A DNA stretch of 64,000 bases from Wolbachia endosymbiont (group B) of Protocalliphora azurea (GCF_947251865.1 NZ_OX366394.1:1054001-1118000), one strand, 5' to 3'. Shown: positions 29,755-39,546, counted from the stretch's first letter. Notes: generated from the letters alone by a model not told the origin. Numbers and translations: made by a program.

Positions 29755-30854
29755 TACCAATTCCCACTATGCAAAGAACAGATAGACAATAATGGGAAAG
29801 AAGTGATAATAAAGTAGATAAAATAGAGAGGTATAAATGGCATTAAGGTCAAAACTATTAGACGAAAAAGTTGTAAATTTGGCGAAAGAAATGTTAAAAA
29901 AGGTCAGAAATAACGCATATGTTTCAAAAAAGTTACAAGCGGTGATAGCAGGAAAAGAAAGTAGTATAAGCGCTGTGGCAAGAATATGTAAAATTTCAAG
30001 GACTGCTTTGACTGAATGGATAAAGCATCTAAAATTTGGTAGAGTAGAAAGATTATTTGCCCCGTCTCAGCGGCGAAGAAAAAGCAAATTAAAGAAAAAT
30101 CAACGTGAGCAAATTGAAATATGGGTAGAAAGAAATCCAAATATTACTATTAAGGAAGTGCAGATAAAAATCTCAGAGGAATTTGGCCTAAACATTAGCA
30201 AATCAACAGTGCACCGTGAGATACAAAGGATGAAATTTTCTTATATAACACCGAGGCCAATGCACCATAAACAAGATAAAAACAAGCAAGAAGAGTTTAA
30301 AAAATACTTCAATAAAATAGTCAATTCCCACCCTGAAAAAGAGGTGTTTTTTTGATGAATCACGATTTGGAACTCATTCAAAAATCGGACACGGATGGTT
30401 TAAAAAAGGGGTCAGAACGCAGGTTAAAATGAAAATTGGTAGACAAAATTTCTATATCTACAGTGCGGTAAATCCAAGAAGTGGTAAGAAAATCAGCCTA
30501 CTTGCTCCATATGTAAACACTGATTGTATGAATATATTTCTGGAGCAGATGTCGAAAGATTTAGGCACGAAAAAAGCCTTTCTTGTAATGGATTGTGCAA
30601 GTTGGCATAGATCAAAAAGTTTGAAATTTCAGGAAAACATTACCATTATATACTTGCCTCCTTATTCACCGGAACTGAATCCTGTTGAGAGGTTGTGGCA
30701 ATATATCAAATACAATACTTTACGTAACAGAGTCTACGATACCATAGGCTTACTTGCAGATGTTCTGTGTAATTTTATTGTCAGTATTTCCAGCACTACT
30801 ATTAAACGAGTTTGTAATGTTTCTTATTTGTTCGATTAGTAATGGAATTTGGTA
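29755..30854 (+). mobile_element. IS630-family insertion sequence, copy 1
   Basis: This 1100-bp element begins TACCAATTCCCACTATGC and ends GGAATTTGGTA. It is flanked by TTA on both sides (29752-29754, 30855-30857), a 3-bp target duplication. It carries one transposase in two frames and interrupts the primase/helicase gene. Confidence 0.92.
29837..30839 (+). CDS. IS630-family transposase (two frames joined at a T7 run)
   Basis: Frame 1 (29837-30355) contains the HTH domain (SISAVARICKISRTALTEWI, ISKSTVHREIQRMKF). Frame 2 continues to 30839 with the catalytic core: FFDESRFGTHS (first Asp, at the junction), AFLVMDCASWHRSK (second Asp), YSPELNPVERLWQYIK (Glu). The switch is at a run of seven Ts (30346-30352); slippage by one base yields GTG TTT TTT GAT GAA. 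All three copies in the window share the same arrangement, so programmed slippage is more likely than decay. Confidence 0.9.
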
Positions 30855-32790
30855 TTATATACTCCTGTGCTTCCTGTGTGAGTAAATGGATGCCCTGAAG
30901 CAGCAGATCGTGTAACTGCATCGATAAGACATATTTTAAGGTCTTTTTCACTAGTATTTTTAACTGTTAGTTGTATTGTTATATCTTCTAGTAGCCCTGT
31001 TTCCTGATTTCTTAGGTAAGTTCTTACAGTACGATCAGCTAACCCATTGGCCTTCACAACTGCCCCATGAAATAAAGCATTCTGTCTTGGTGTTTCTCCT
31101 ACTGCCTTAAAGATCTCTAGCCTAGCTGTATTTTCTATTGGCCAAAAAGCGTATGAGCATCTAACACCATTAACAAGAGCAGAGGTACCTCTTATTGCAT
31201 CTCTTGCTTGTTCAACAGTTAGTATAGGTTTTTCTCCTTTTGGTTTTCTCATGTGGTGAGCAGTAACAATTGAAGCTCCAGTACTATTTGCTAGATCAGA
31301 CAATAGACACATCAGATAATCCCCTACAGCTGGGTCAGCATTTATATCTGCATGGATAAATTAAGCAAGTGGATCAAATACTATCAATTTCAGATCTTTA
31401 ATTTTCTCGAGCTGTTTTATTATAGATTCGAATTCAGGAGAAACTTCGACAACTTTACCACGAACGTTTCTTAGTATTGTAAGTGATCCTCTGACGTTTG
31501 GCAGTGGTACAATAAATAGTTTGTCTTTATATTTTAATCTTTCACATTTAGGGTCAAGTCGTTCTAAGCGGCGATGTACTTCACCTGCATCATCTTCTGC
31601 TAAAAAGACTACCACTGATCCATGTTCAGTCACAAGCGAACCAAAACCACATATTTGATCTGTATCATTTACAACTTTGAGAGCCAAATCAAGTAGCAGC
31701 ATTCCTTTTCCTGTGTCTCCCATAGCAGCAACTATTGAAGTAACGCCCAAAGGAAATATCCCTTCAACAAGAAATTTTTGCTCTGGTACTGGACCTACAA
31801 AGCGCTCTGCACTCCAATCTAAAATATTAAGTGGCTGTTTTATGGGTCTTTCTAAACTTTTCATATTTGAAGTATCAGTAGTTGGAATATCAGTAGCAGG
31901 TAAATTTATACATGGAGTTGAAGTTAAAAACTCTTTGACATCTATACCTTCCTCTACACAATCAGCAGCATCCCAGCCTTTTGTTTTATTTTGTGGAATA
32001 TTAAGAACAACAAGTGATTCAACTCCGATTTCTAAAAGCTTTTTTTCAGCATTTTTAGCATATTTCTTACCTGCTTCATCATTATCTGGCCATATAATAA
32101 TGTGTTTACCTTTTAGCGGAGTCCAATCAGTTTTCTCAATAGGTGCATTTGCTCCAGACATCGCTGTTGTTGCAGTTATTCCCTTCTCTATCAGCGCTTC
32201 TGCACATTTTTCCCCTTCCACCAGAACAATTTTATCAGACTTTAAGATTTCTGGAATATTATATAGAGGCCTTATTTCTGGTGATGCAAACTTAGATTGT
32301 TTGATATCAAAAGGCTTGTATACTTTTTTCTTTCCAGGAGGATCAGAACGATAAACTTTTACAATCACCTGACCATTTTCATCATAATAATTCCAACTTT
32401 GGGTAATGAATTTCTCAAAGTCTTCATCAACATATTGTTTCTCTCTGTATTTTTTATTATTTCCGAGCCATTCACTTATTGAAGCTATTACCTCAGGAAA
32501 CTCTGTCCTTGCATTCTTTCTATGTACAGCTGCCCAAAGGTCGATAATGTCACCACCTTCTCCAGTTGCAAAATCATTCCATAACCCGGCTCTACTGCCA
32601 CTTAGTTCTACTCTTAAACTTTTTCCTTTATTACCCCATATATCACCTACTTGAAACTCATTTTTGTGAAAAGTTCCGTTAGGTAGCAAGTACAAAAGAC
32701 AAGATCTTAAGTTTAATAGAAGTTGTGCTTTAAGTTCTTGAACATTGTATGAATCACTCATGAAATTACCTGTAAGTTGAAAGTCTTGTT

Positions 32791-32823
32791 CTATATATTC
32801 ACTGGATTTACAAAAACTGTTCA
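32791..32823 (-). promoter_or_regulatory. Conserved phage motif, copy C (upstream of primase)
   Basis: The - strand reads TGAACAGTTTTTGTAAATCC then AGTGAATATATAG, ending 30 bases before ATG 32761. It is the most diverged copy (CCAG instead of TTGG). Its position supports ATG 32761 as the true start of the primase gene. Confidence 0.65.
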
Positions 32824-32992
32824 GTTCGTAGGTGCATTGTCTGATCAAAGTTTTGAGTGTCTGAGGTTTGAAAAAAGATTCCAGGTTTTCAGAGGGTAAA
32901 AAACTCACGATTGTCTGAGGTATTTTTTTCATGTCCTACAATATTTACTAAGAAAGTTTCATCCTTAAGTCTTTCATTTAAGGACACATCTT

Positions 32993-33487
32993 ATGAAATC
33001 TCGAAACTCTTATTCAGGTATTGATCCTAAAGTTGTTAATTTAATAAAATTTTACGCAAAATATTATAAATCGCTTACTGATCAAGATATTGAAGACATA
33101 GAACAAGACCTCTTCTGTGAGTTTCTTTCATGCATAGATCAGTATGATAAAACTAAGGGCAGTCTTTCAACCTTTGCTAAGCAAGTTGTTAAAAATCGTA
33201 TTAATAATCTAGTCCGTAAACACTCACGTACTACTCCTAAGCTTGAAAATAATGTGCAACAAGAAAGTTACTGCTTTGAAGATGAAACGATACTACGTAT
33301 TGATGTTGAGCAAATTATTTCAAAATTACCAAAGAAGTGGCAAGTTTTATGTGAACAACTTAAACATCACAGCATTGCTGAAGTTGCAGACATGAACAAT
33401 ATGTCACGGACTACTTTGTACAACATTTTCAAGAAAATGCGATCTAAATTTGCACCTGTTTACGGAAAAAAGCATAAGAAAAATTGA
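32993..33487 (+). CDS. Phage-encoded sigma-70 family (ECF-like) factor
   Basis: This 164-residue protein has the two-domain layout of small sigma factors. Region 2 has DQDIEDIEQDLFCEFLSCID and KGSLSTFAKQVVKNRINNLV, and the C-terminal region 4 HTH has HSIAEVADMNNMSRTTLYNI. Such factors direct RNA polymerase to specific promoters (known for the family). It lies between motif copy C (- strand, to primase) and copy B, and its TGA stop is the first three bases of copy B. It therefore could be the factor that reads the motif (inference). The start ATG 32993 follows AAGGA. Confidence 0.85.
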   Translation: MKSRNSYSGIDPKVVNLIKFYAKYYKSLTDQDIEDIEQDLFCEFLSCIDQYDKTKGSLSTFAKQVVKNRINNLVRKHSRTTPKLENNVQQESYCFEDETILRIDVEQIISKLPKKWQVLCEQLKHHSIAEVADMNNMSRTTLYNIFKKMRSKFAPVYGKKHKKN

Positions 33488-33520
33488 ACAGTTTTTTGAA
33501 ATTTGGTGAATTTATATATA
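33485..33520 (+). promoter_or_regulatory. Conserved phage motif, copy B
   Basis: TGAACAGTTTTTTGAAATTT then GGTGAATTTATATATA. The first TGA is the sigma-factor stop codon. The motif ends 20 bases before ATG 33540 of the ATPase operon. Confidence 0.75.
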
Positions 33521-33539
33521 AGTGCATATAGGTAAAAAC

Positions 33540-34349
33540 ATGAAAATAATAAACAGCGAAGAAAGAGCAAAAATAGTCACAGGTGTGAAGATAGTAATCT
33601 TTGGCCCTTATGGAATTGGTAAAACTAGCTTACTCAAAACTCTCGATGAATCAACAACACTTTGCCTTGATTTTGAAGCAGGACTTCTAGCTGTACAAGA
33701 CTGGAAAGGAGATTCAATCAATATGCGCACTTGGAATGAGGCCAGAGACATTGCTTGTCTTATTGGTGGTCCTAATCCTGCATTAAGGTCTGATCAAGCG
33801 TATAGTCAAAAACACTATGAGCATGTCTGTAGCAAGCACAAAGATCTTCTTTCTAAAGTTTCTAAATACCGATGCATCTTTGTGGATAGTATAACCGTTG
33901 CCTCACGTTTATGTCTATTATGGGCAAGAATGCAACCTGAAGCTTTTTCAGATAGATCAGGGAGAGAAGATAAAAGAGCTGCTTATGGCACACTTGCTCA
34001 AGAGATGATGGCTTGGCTCAATCAATTTCAACACATCAGAGATAAAGACATTATCATAGTTGGCACATTAGGTCAATATCTTGATGACTGCAATCGTCCA
34101 ACTTGGTTACCTCAATGTGAAGGGGCTAAAACTGCTAGTGAAATTCCAGGTATTGTTGATGAAGTAATTAGTATGGTTGGAATCAAGAAAGATGATGGCA
34201 CAGAGAAACGTTCATTTGTCTGTCAGACTATTAACTCTTGGGGATATCCAGCTAAAGACCGCAGTGGCTGCCTGAATATGGTTGAAGAACCGCATCTGGG
34301 TAAATTACTTGCGAAAATTAAAGCCAAAACTTTGGCTCCTATTGCTTAA
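33540..34349 (+). CDS. Phage RecA-like ATP-binding protein (Sak4/AAA_24-like)
   Basis: This protein of ~269 residues has Walker A GPYGIGKTS and Walker B-like CIFVDSITVASRL, then a DKDIIIVGTLGQYLDD core strand. The layout fits the small phage RecA-like ATPases (AAA_24, including Sak4), which help annealing/recombination at replication forks. I choose ATG 33540 (AGG eight bases upstream) over 33522. It is followed by a second ATPase and a small protein, probably one operon driven from motif copy B. Confidence 0.8.
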   Translation: MKIINSEERAKIVTGVKIVIFGPYGIGKTSLLKTLDESTTLCLDFEAGLLAVQDWKGDSINMRTWNEARDIACLIGGPNPALRSDQAYSQKHYEHVCSKHKDLLSKVSKYRCIFVDSITVASRLCLLWARMQPEAFSDRSGREDKRAAYGTLAQEMMAWLNQFQHIRDKDIIIVGTLGQYLDDCNRPTWLPQCEGAKTASEIPGIVDEVISMVGIKKDDGTEKRSFVCQTINSWGYPAKDRSGCLNMVEEPHLGKLLAKIKAKTLAPIA

Positions 34350-34372
34350 TTAAAAATTGGAGAATAATTATT

Positions 34373-35179
34373 ATGGAACAAAGCTTTTTCAATATCGGTC
34401 AAAAAGTTCCCTTTTTCAGTGTGAAAGAATATTTGGATGATCAATCACCGATACCAGAAGATATAATCTCACCAAGGATTCTGACAAAAAGAGGTCTATT
34501 AGTACTGGGTGGCCCTCCTAAAATTGGCAAAAGCGATTTTCTAATTTCATGGCTCGTCCACATGGCTGCTGGTAGATCATTTCTCGGTATGACACCAAAT
34601 AAACCTTTGAAAATTTTCTACATGCAAACTGAAATTGAATATGAATATATGAAAGAACGGTTGCAACAACTTCAACTGAATAAAGAGCTTTTGGACATAG
34701 CTGCCAATAACTTAATTATCACGCCAAGAGTGCAATTATCATTTAGCAGTGAAGAAATAGATGAAATCAAAAATGTTGTCAAAGAGCGTTTTAAACCTGA
34801 TATTATTGCGATTGACCCTCTTCGTAACATTTTTAACTCAAGTGAATATGGCAATGAAAACGACAATAGCGCTATGTTATTCTTCTTGCAAAAAACACTT
34901 GAAAGACTGAGAAATGTTATCAATCCAGATTCAGGCATAATACTCACCCACCATACAAAAAAACTATCCAAAAAAATGTTAGAAGAAGATCCATTTCAGG
35001 GTTTAAGCGGTGCTGGATCTTTAAGAGGATTCTACAGTACTGGCATGGTGATGTTTTCTCATGATGAAGAAAGCACTACCCGTCAAATAGTATTTGAGCT
35101 TCGTAATGGTGAACGTGTACCAAACAAACTTGTCGATAAGATAAATGGCAATTGGCAACTCGTAGACCAATGGAGTTGA
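34373..35179 (+). CDS. Phage RepA-like hexameric helicase/ATPase (AAA_25)
   Basis: This 268-residue protein has Walker A GGPPKIGKSDF and Walker B DIIAIDPLRNIF, followed by ILTHHTKK and GLSGAGSLRGF, characteristic of RSF1010 RepA-type ATPases. It probably unwinds or loads at phage origins. It is related to the ATPase half of the broken primase/helicase at 29.5-32.8 kb and may partly replace it. ATG 34373 follows GGAG. It is intact. Confidence 0.82.
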   Translation: MEQSFFNIGQKVPFFSVKEYLDDQSPIPEDIISPRILTKRGLLVLGGPPKIGKSDFLISWLVHMAAGRSFLGMTPNKPLKIFYMQTEIEYEYMKERLQQLQLNKELLDIAANNLIITPRVQLSFSSEEIDEIKNVVKERFKPDIIAIDPLRNIFNSSEYGNENDNSAMLFFLQKTLERLRNVINPDSGIILTHHTKKLSKKMLEEDPFQGLSGAGSLRGFYSTGMVMFSHDEESTTRQIVFELRNGERVPNKLVDKINGNWQLVDQWS

Positions 35180-35210
35180 TTCTTTTTTTACTTAATTTAT
35201 AGGAGACAAT

Positions 35211-35711
35211 ATGCTAGCAGATTTTTTAACTGATTTTAATAACGCAAAACTGCAAAGCAGTTTAATACCGAAAGGTACAATAGTCAAGGTAAAAATGGCA
35301 ATAAAGCCTGGAGGTTATGAGAATTGGTTCACGAAAAGCTACACTACTGGTAGCATCTATTTAAACGCTGAATTTACTGTCACTGAAGGTCCATATGCAA
35401 AACGTAAGATTTATCAAGTAATTGGTATTAAAAGTGGCAAAGCAAGCGTTGAAGGAGAAGATACTTGGGGAGAAATGGGTCGTTCTATGCTTAGAAGTAT
35501 TTTAGAGTCAGCACGGAACATTCATTCAAATGACACTTCAGAAAAAGCAGTTATTGCTAGAAAAGTCAACTCTATAGCTGATTTTAATGGGTTAGAGTTT
35601 ACTGCAAAAGTTGGTATTGAGGCTGATCGATATGGAGAGAAAAACAAGATTGCTACGGTTATTACTCAAGAGCAACATCAAAATACTGAGCGTGATTGGA
35701 TACCTTTCTAA
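35211..35711 (+). CDS. Phage DNA-metabolism protein of unknown family (possible ssDNA-binding partner)
   Basis: This 166-residue protein has a beta-rich N-terminal half (GTIVKVKMAIKPGGYENW, AEFTVTEGPYAKRKIYQVIG) and a C-terminal region ending RDWIPF. Its place directly after two RecA-like ATPases, with a GGAG ribosome site, is where phages often keep a single-strand binding or annealing protein. The acidic/aromatic C-terminus would suit that, but I do not recognise a domain. Confidence 0.6.
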   Translation: MLADFLTDFNNAKLQSSLIPKGTIVKVKMAIKPGGYENWFTKSYTTGSIYLNAEFTVTEGPYAKRKIYQVIGIKSGKASVEGEDTWGEMGRSMLRSILESARNIHSNDTSEKAVIARKVNSIADFNGLEFTAKVGIEADRYGEKNKIATVITQEQHQNTERDWIPF

Positions 35712-35914
35712 AGCTGCTGTGTTTATTTGAAACAATTTTTATAGATGAATAAATCCCAAAAAACACTATTGATTTAAAGAATGTCTGTCTTATTTATCGC
35801 CTGGTATTAGTGATATGAATGCTGAACAACAGGTTTCTAAAGATAAAAACGGGGATATAGCTGAATTTTTGAGTTCAATTATAAGTGACATAAACCTTGT
35901 TAAAGAATTACTTA

Positions 35915-37014
35915 TACCAAATTCCATTACTAATCGAACAAATAAGAAACATTACAAACTCGTTTAATAGTAGTGCTGGAAATACTGACAATAAAATTAC
36001 ACAGAACATCTGCAAGTAAGCCTATGGTATCGTAGACTCTGTTACGTAAAGTATTGTATTTGATATATTGCCACAACCTCTCAACAGGATTCAGTTCCGG
36101 TGAATAAGGAGGCAAGTATATAATGGTAATGTTTTCCTGAAATTTCAAACTTTTTGATCTATGCCAACTTGCACAATCCATTACAAGAAAGGCTTTTTTC
36201 GTGCCTAAATCTTTCGACATCTGCTCCAGAAATATATTCATACAATCAGTGTTTACATATGGAGCAAGTAGGCTGATTTTCTTACCACTTCTTGGATTTA
36301 CCGCACTGTAGATATAGAAATTTTGTCTACCAATTTTCATTTTAACCTGCGTTCTGACCCCTTTTTTAAACCATCCGTGTCCGATTTTTGAATGAGTTCC
36401 AAATCGTGATTCATCAAAAAAACACCTCTTTTTCAGGGTGGGAATTGACTATTTTATTGAAGTATTTTTTAAACTCTTCTTGCTTGTTTTTATCTTGTTT
36501 ATGGTGCATTGGCCTCGGTGTTATATAAGAAAATTTCATCCTTTGTATCTCACGGTGCACTGTTGATTTGCTAATGTTTAGGCCAAATTCCTCTGAGATT
36601 TTTATCTGCACTTCCTTAATAGTAATATTTGGATTTCTTTCTACCCATATTTCAATTTGCTCACGTTGATTTTTCTTTAATTTGCTTTTTCTTCGCCGCT
36701 GAGACGGGGCAAATAATCTTTCTACTCTACCAAATTTTAGATGCTTTATCCATTCAGTCAAAGCAGTCCTTGAAATTTTACATATTCTTGCCACAGCGCT
36801 TATACTACTTTCTTTTCCTGCTATCACCGCTTGTAACTTTTTTGAAACATATGCGTTATTTCTGACCTTTTTTAACATTTCTTTCGCCAAATTTACAACT
36901 TTTTCGTCTAATAGTTTTGACCTTAATGCCATTTATACCTCTCTATTTTATCTACTTTATTATCACTTCTTTCCCATTATTGTCTATCTGTTCTTTGCAT
37001 AGTGGGAATTGGTA
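35915..37014 (-). mobile_element. IS630-family insertion sequence, copy 2
   Basis: 1100 bp, ends TACCAA/TTGGTA, flanked by TTA (35912-35914 and 37015-37017). It appears identical to copies 1 and 3. The reading frame of the split gene is restored only if three bases (TTA) are counted as the duplication. Confidence 0.92.
35930..36932 (-). CDS. IS630-family transposase, copy 2 (two frames)
   Basis: Same protein as 29837-30839: HTH-containing first frame (36932-36414) and DDE core in the second frame (to 35930), joined at the T7 run. The DESRFG, MDCASWHRSK and NPVERLW motifs are all present. It is presumed functional through slippage. Confidence 0.9.
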
Positions 37015-37280
37015 TTACTAAACATAAAGGAACCATACGCTGGAAGAGAGAATATGATACTGTTTTACAGTTAATTAATGAGGAAGCGAGTAAGGGACGC
37101 TTTTTTACTAAAACCCAATTTTGCTATTTTTTTGAATGGTCTTAAGAGTCATCATTCTATTCTTAGATATATTAATGCCTTAGTTACTGAAGGTTATATA
37201 AAATTTCGTGAAAAAGAAGTACCAAGAAATAACAGACGCGTTAAAGTTATGTTACCATTAGACTGTTTTTAGCAATAGGG

Positions 37281-38351
37281 CTAGCTAGCACTTAAGTTAA
37301 TGGTAGATGGATTAAGCCGATAGCCTGACCAGTTACACGCTTGTATCACATCATCGCGTTTTATATTTAGTCCCAAGGTGCTAGCTAGCTTTTCTGCTAT
37401 TGTTTTTTGCATTCTGTTAAGAGGTCTGCGTACTTGCTGTTCTGGGTCTTCAATACCTAAACTATCTGCTATTTGAATGATACTAAGAAATTTATATTCT
37501 TTAACTGCTTCCAAGTCACGCAAAAATTGTTTAAGTAATACTCTAAAGATGCGGATGCTCGAAATTGCTTGTTTGCCTATAATTTCAATGTCATTAACAT
37601 AAATAGTATTATCTTCAACTTTTAATCGCAGTATCTTTTTTTCTGGAAGAGTTGTTTCTTGCAGTGGAACATAAGGGAATGCTTGAAAAGAAACATTAGG
37701 TAATAGCTCTGGTACTCCTTTTTCAACTGCTTCGCTTAGTATTTGATTTAGAGTTTGATGTTTACAAATTAAATCAGCCATGGAAACAGTGTATAGGCTT
37801 AACAATATTTTTAAGTCTGCCTTTCCAAAAGTTATAAGAACAGCAACATTAGTTCTTAACCTATCTACAGTTAAATATGACTTATCAGTACATAAAGTTG
37901 GTATAATAACGCTTACTATTTTACTTTTAAAGCTTATATGATATATCCCATTTGCCGCCTTTTCCCATATGAGCCCTATTAATAGTTTTTCAAACCAACT
38001 TATAATTTTTTCCGTATTAAGTTTAATTGAAAGCACAAGATAACGCTGTTTTTTATAAGTATCAGGAAAAATATCACGACCACAATCCTCGCAAGCTAGA
38101 TCATCACACTCTTCATCAAAATCATGAGAAATGATAACCTCGTTTTTGCAATAAGGATTTTGTATATTTGGAAAATCAAGATCTAAATCATTAGCGCAAA
38201 TAACGAAGTAATGCTTCTCAAGTTTAACAAAATCAATCTGGTTGAGATACTCTGCAGCATCTATATAGTTCTCATCAGGATCTACCCAGGACCTATTTAC
38301 TAACATAGTATCAATATCTTGAGAGTGTTTTCGACAAAACGGTAATTCCAT
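37281..38351 (-). CDS. Unrecognised protein with Cys-rich knuckle and C-terminal winged-helix-like domain
   Basis: No family recognised. This 356-residue protein overlaps its upstream partner by 41 bases, implying coupled translation. Near residues 85-95 it has CDDLACEDCGRD, a possible zinc-binding knuckle. The middle is beta/alpha mixed without an obvious motif. The C-terminal ~100 residues (VRRPLNRMQKTIAEKLAS, NWSGYRLNPS) resemble the OmpR-type winged helix that ends in a GYRL strand. The pair is on the strand opposite to the surrounding phage operons, so it is probably a cargo cassette. Confidence 0.6.
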   Translation of the reverse strand: MELPFCRKHSQDIDTMLVNRSWVDPDENYIDAAEYLNQIDFVKLEKHYFVICANDLDLDFPNIQNPYCKNEVIISHDFDEECDDLACEDCGRDIFPDTYKKQRYLVLSIKLNTEKIISWFEKLLIGLIWEKAANGIYHISFKSKIVSVIIPTLCTDKSYLTVDRLRTNVAVLITFGKADLKILLSLYTVSMADLICKHQTLNQILSEAVEKGVPELLPNVSFQAFPYVPLQETTLPEKKILRLKVEDNTIYVNDIEIIGKQAISSIRIFRVLLKQFLRDLEAVKEYKFLSIIQIADSLGIEDPEQQVRRPLNRMQKTIAEKLASTLGLNIKRDDVIQACNWSGYRLNPSTINLSAS

Positions 38352-39546
38352 AGCTATCTCTAATTAAAGACTTAAAATCATCTCGTTCTTTTCTATTGAG
38401 AACATATTCTGAGTAATCAATTTCTATATAATTTGCGTATTGCGTGTCTGTCTGAAAGGATAAAGTAACTTTTTTACTTTTGAACAATACTTTGATATGC
38501 TGAACAAGCGAAACATCATGCAGTACACTACCAACCGAAGGCTCTATCTTCTGCAACCACTCTTCAATATTATCCGTGTTTAACGTAAGATTAGTTTTAG
38601 ATTTAGATGGACCAAATTTCAATTCAAATAGGCGAATATCAGGTACATGTTGTTTTACACAGTCATTCAAAAAAGTACTCACTTGTGCTGTTGTATTTTG
38701 GTGGCGCATGTTAGTAAATGAACATTCTCGTTGAAAATAACAGCTTACTATTTTATTTGCTATTTTTAATCCTTGATCAAAACTTTGAATAGATAGATTT
38801 ACTTGGTTAGCATTTAAAGCAAAGTCAATAATAATTCTACTAGGTTTATAACCGTGTATTACCTTATTTGAACTCATTACCAAATCTTCATCTTTACTAG
38901 CACGTCGTATAAATAAGTAAATACTATTTTGGTAGTAAAAGAGTTCTTGAAACTGACTTTCAAAACTATCATTTTCGAATAGATCATGCTGTTTTAATAT
39001 TTCCTGTATCGTACTTTTTGATAAAAAATCCTTAAATGAAGTGGACTTTTGTCTTGGAGGATTTTTTAATACGAAAGGTAAAAAACCTTTTTTCTGCACT
39101 TGATTAAAGCAGAAAATTTGTTTCAGTAAGTTATGATTAATTATAAAGAGAGTAAACAACAAGGACTTTTTGTCATATTTGTTATTTTGCAACAGAAATG
39201 ATTTCAGAAGATCTTGGCTTAATACAGACTGTGCTACTTCAGCTATAGTTGTTTCTGATTTTGCACGACTAAAACGATTGACTAAGTAATAATCAAACAG
39301 AGATTCAGAAATTTTAATAAGCATCTTACGCTTTTGCTGAGTTGAAATATCATCGGATTTTTCGTAGTCTTTAAATAATTGCCTATTTTGCTTATTCTGA
39401 AAATAGTGGTTAAAAATCACACTTAATTGTCTACCAGAAAGAGAATTAAGCCAACTTTCACGTAAACTTGGATTTTGAAAGTCCTTAAGCAAAAAGGATA
39501 CTGGCATTTCTAAATTATTTTCCCAAAATTCCTCACTAGCTATCAT
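38311..39546 (-). CDS. Unrecognised protein, first gene of a two-gene cassette
   Basis: No family recognised. This 411-residue protein is rich in Phe, Leu, Lys and Asn, with no signal peptide or membrane segment. The N-terminal half is helical (FLLKDFQNPSLRESWLNSLS), the C-terminal half more beta-like (IEEWLQKIEPSVG, KKVTLSFQTDTQYANYIEID). Its 3' end overlaps the next gene by 41 bases. The cassette is flanked by the replication operon and the tail operon, a common place for accessory (defence or host-interaction) genes in phages. That role is inference from position only. Confidence 0.6.
   Translation of the reverse strand: MIASEEFWENNLEMPVSFLLKDFQNPSLRESWLNSLSGRQLSVIFNHYFQNKQNRQLFKDYEKSDDISTQQKRKMLIKISESLFDYYLVNRFSRAKSETTIAEVAQSVLSQDLLKSFLLQNNKYDKKSLLFTLFIINHNLLKQIFCFNQVQKKGFLPFVLKNPPRQKSTSFKDFLSKSTIQEILKQHDLFENDSFESQFQELFYYQNSIYLFIRRASKDEDLVMSSNKVIHGYKPSRIIIDFALNANQVNLSIQSFDQGLKIANKIVSCYFQRECSFTNMRHQNTTAQVSTFLNDCVKQHVPDIRLFELKFGPSKSKTNLTLNTDNIEEWLQKIEPSVGSVLHDVSLVQHIKVLFKSKKVTLSFQTDTQYANYIEIDYSEYVLNRKERDDFKSLIRDSYGITVLSKTLSRY

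Larger units (their letters stand above)
29529..32761 (-). pseudogene. Phage primase/helicase (Toprim + RecA-like ATPase), broken by a nonsense codon and an IS630
   Basis: Three pieces form one gene: 32761-31361, then in frame past a TAA to ~30858, then after the IS630 (29755-30854) to 29529. Domains in order: an N-terminal primase-like region (GLWNDFATGEGGDIIDLWAA), Toprim (IVLVEGEKCAEALIEKG, HIIIWPDNDEAGKKYA), and a RepA/RecA-type ATPase (Walker A GDTGKG, Walker B LIVFDPLA). The TAA falls directly after DPLA. Removing the IS and one TAA/TTA duplicate rejoins the frame (GVYKQRHRLPEVF). I start at ATG 32761 because motif copy C lies just upstream; ATG 32932 would put the motif inside the gene. 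It normally would prime and unwind phage DNA. It is non-functional here. Confidence 0.85.
35815..37272 (+). pseudogene. Small phage protein interrupted by IS630, with a T7 frameshift
   Basis: The first ~33 codons (MNAEQQVSKDKNGDIAEFLS) run to 35914. After removing the IS630 (35915-37014) and one TTA, the frame continues TKHKGTIRWKREYDTVLQLI NEEASKGRFFTKTQFCYF. At a run of seven Ts (~37123-37129) it shifts by one base into GLKSHHSILRYINALVTEGY, ending CF at 37272. The intact product would be ~117 residues with a winged-helix-like C-terminal part. It is a hypothetical of the replication operon. Confidence 0.6.

Noticed and set aside
29526..29852. A 108-codon - strand gene
   Set aside because: It is a chimera: antisense IS630 end fused to the 3' end of the interrupted primase/helicase gene.
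29752..30857. TA target duplication for the IS630 copies
   Set aside because: Removing only TA leaves all three host genes out of frame; removing TNA restores them.
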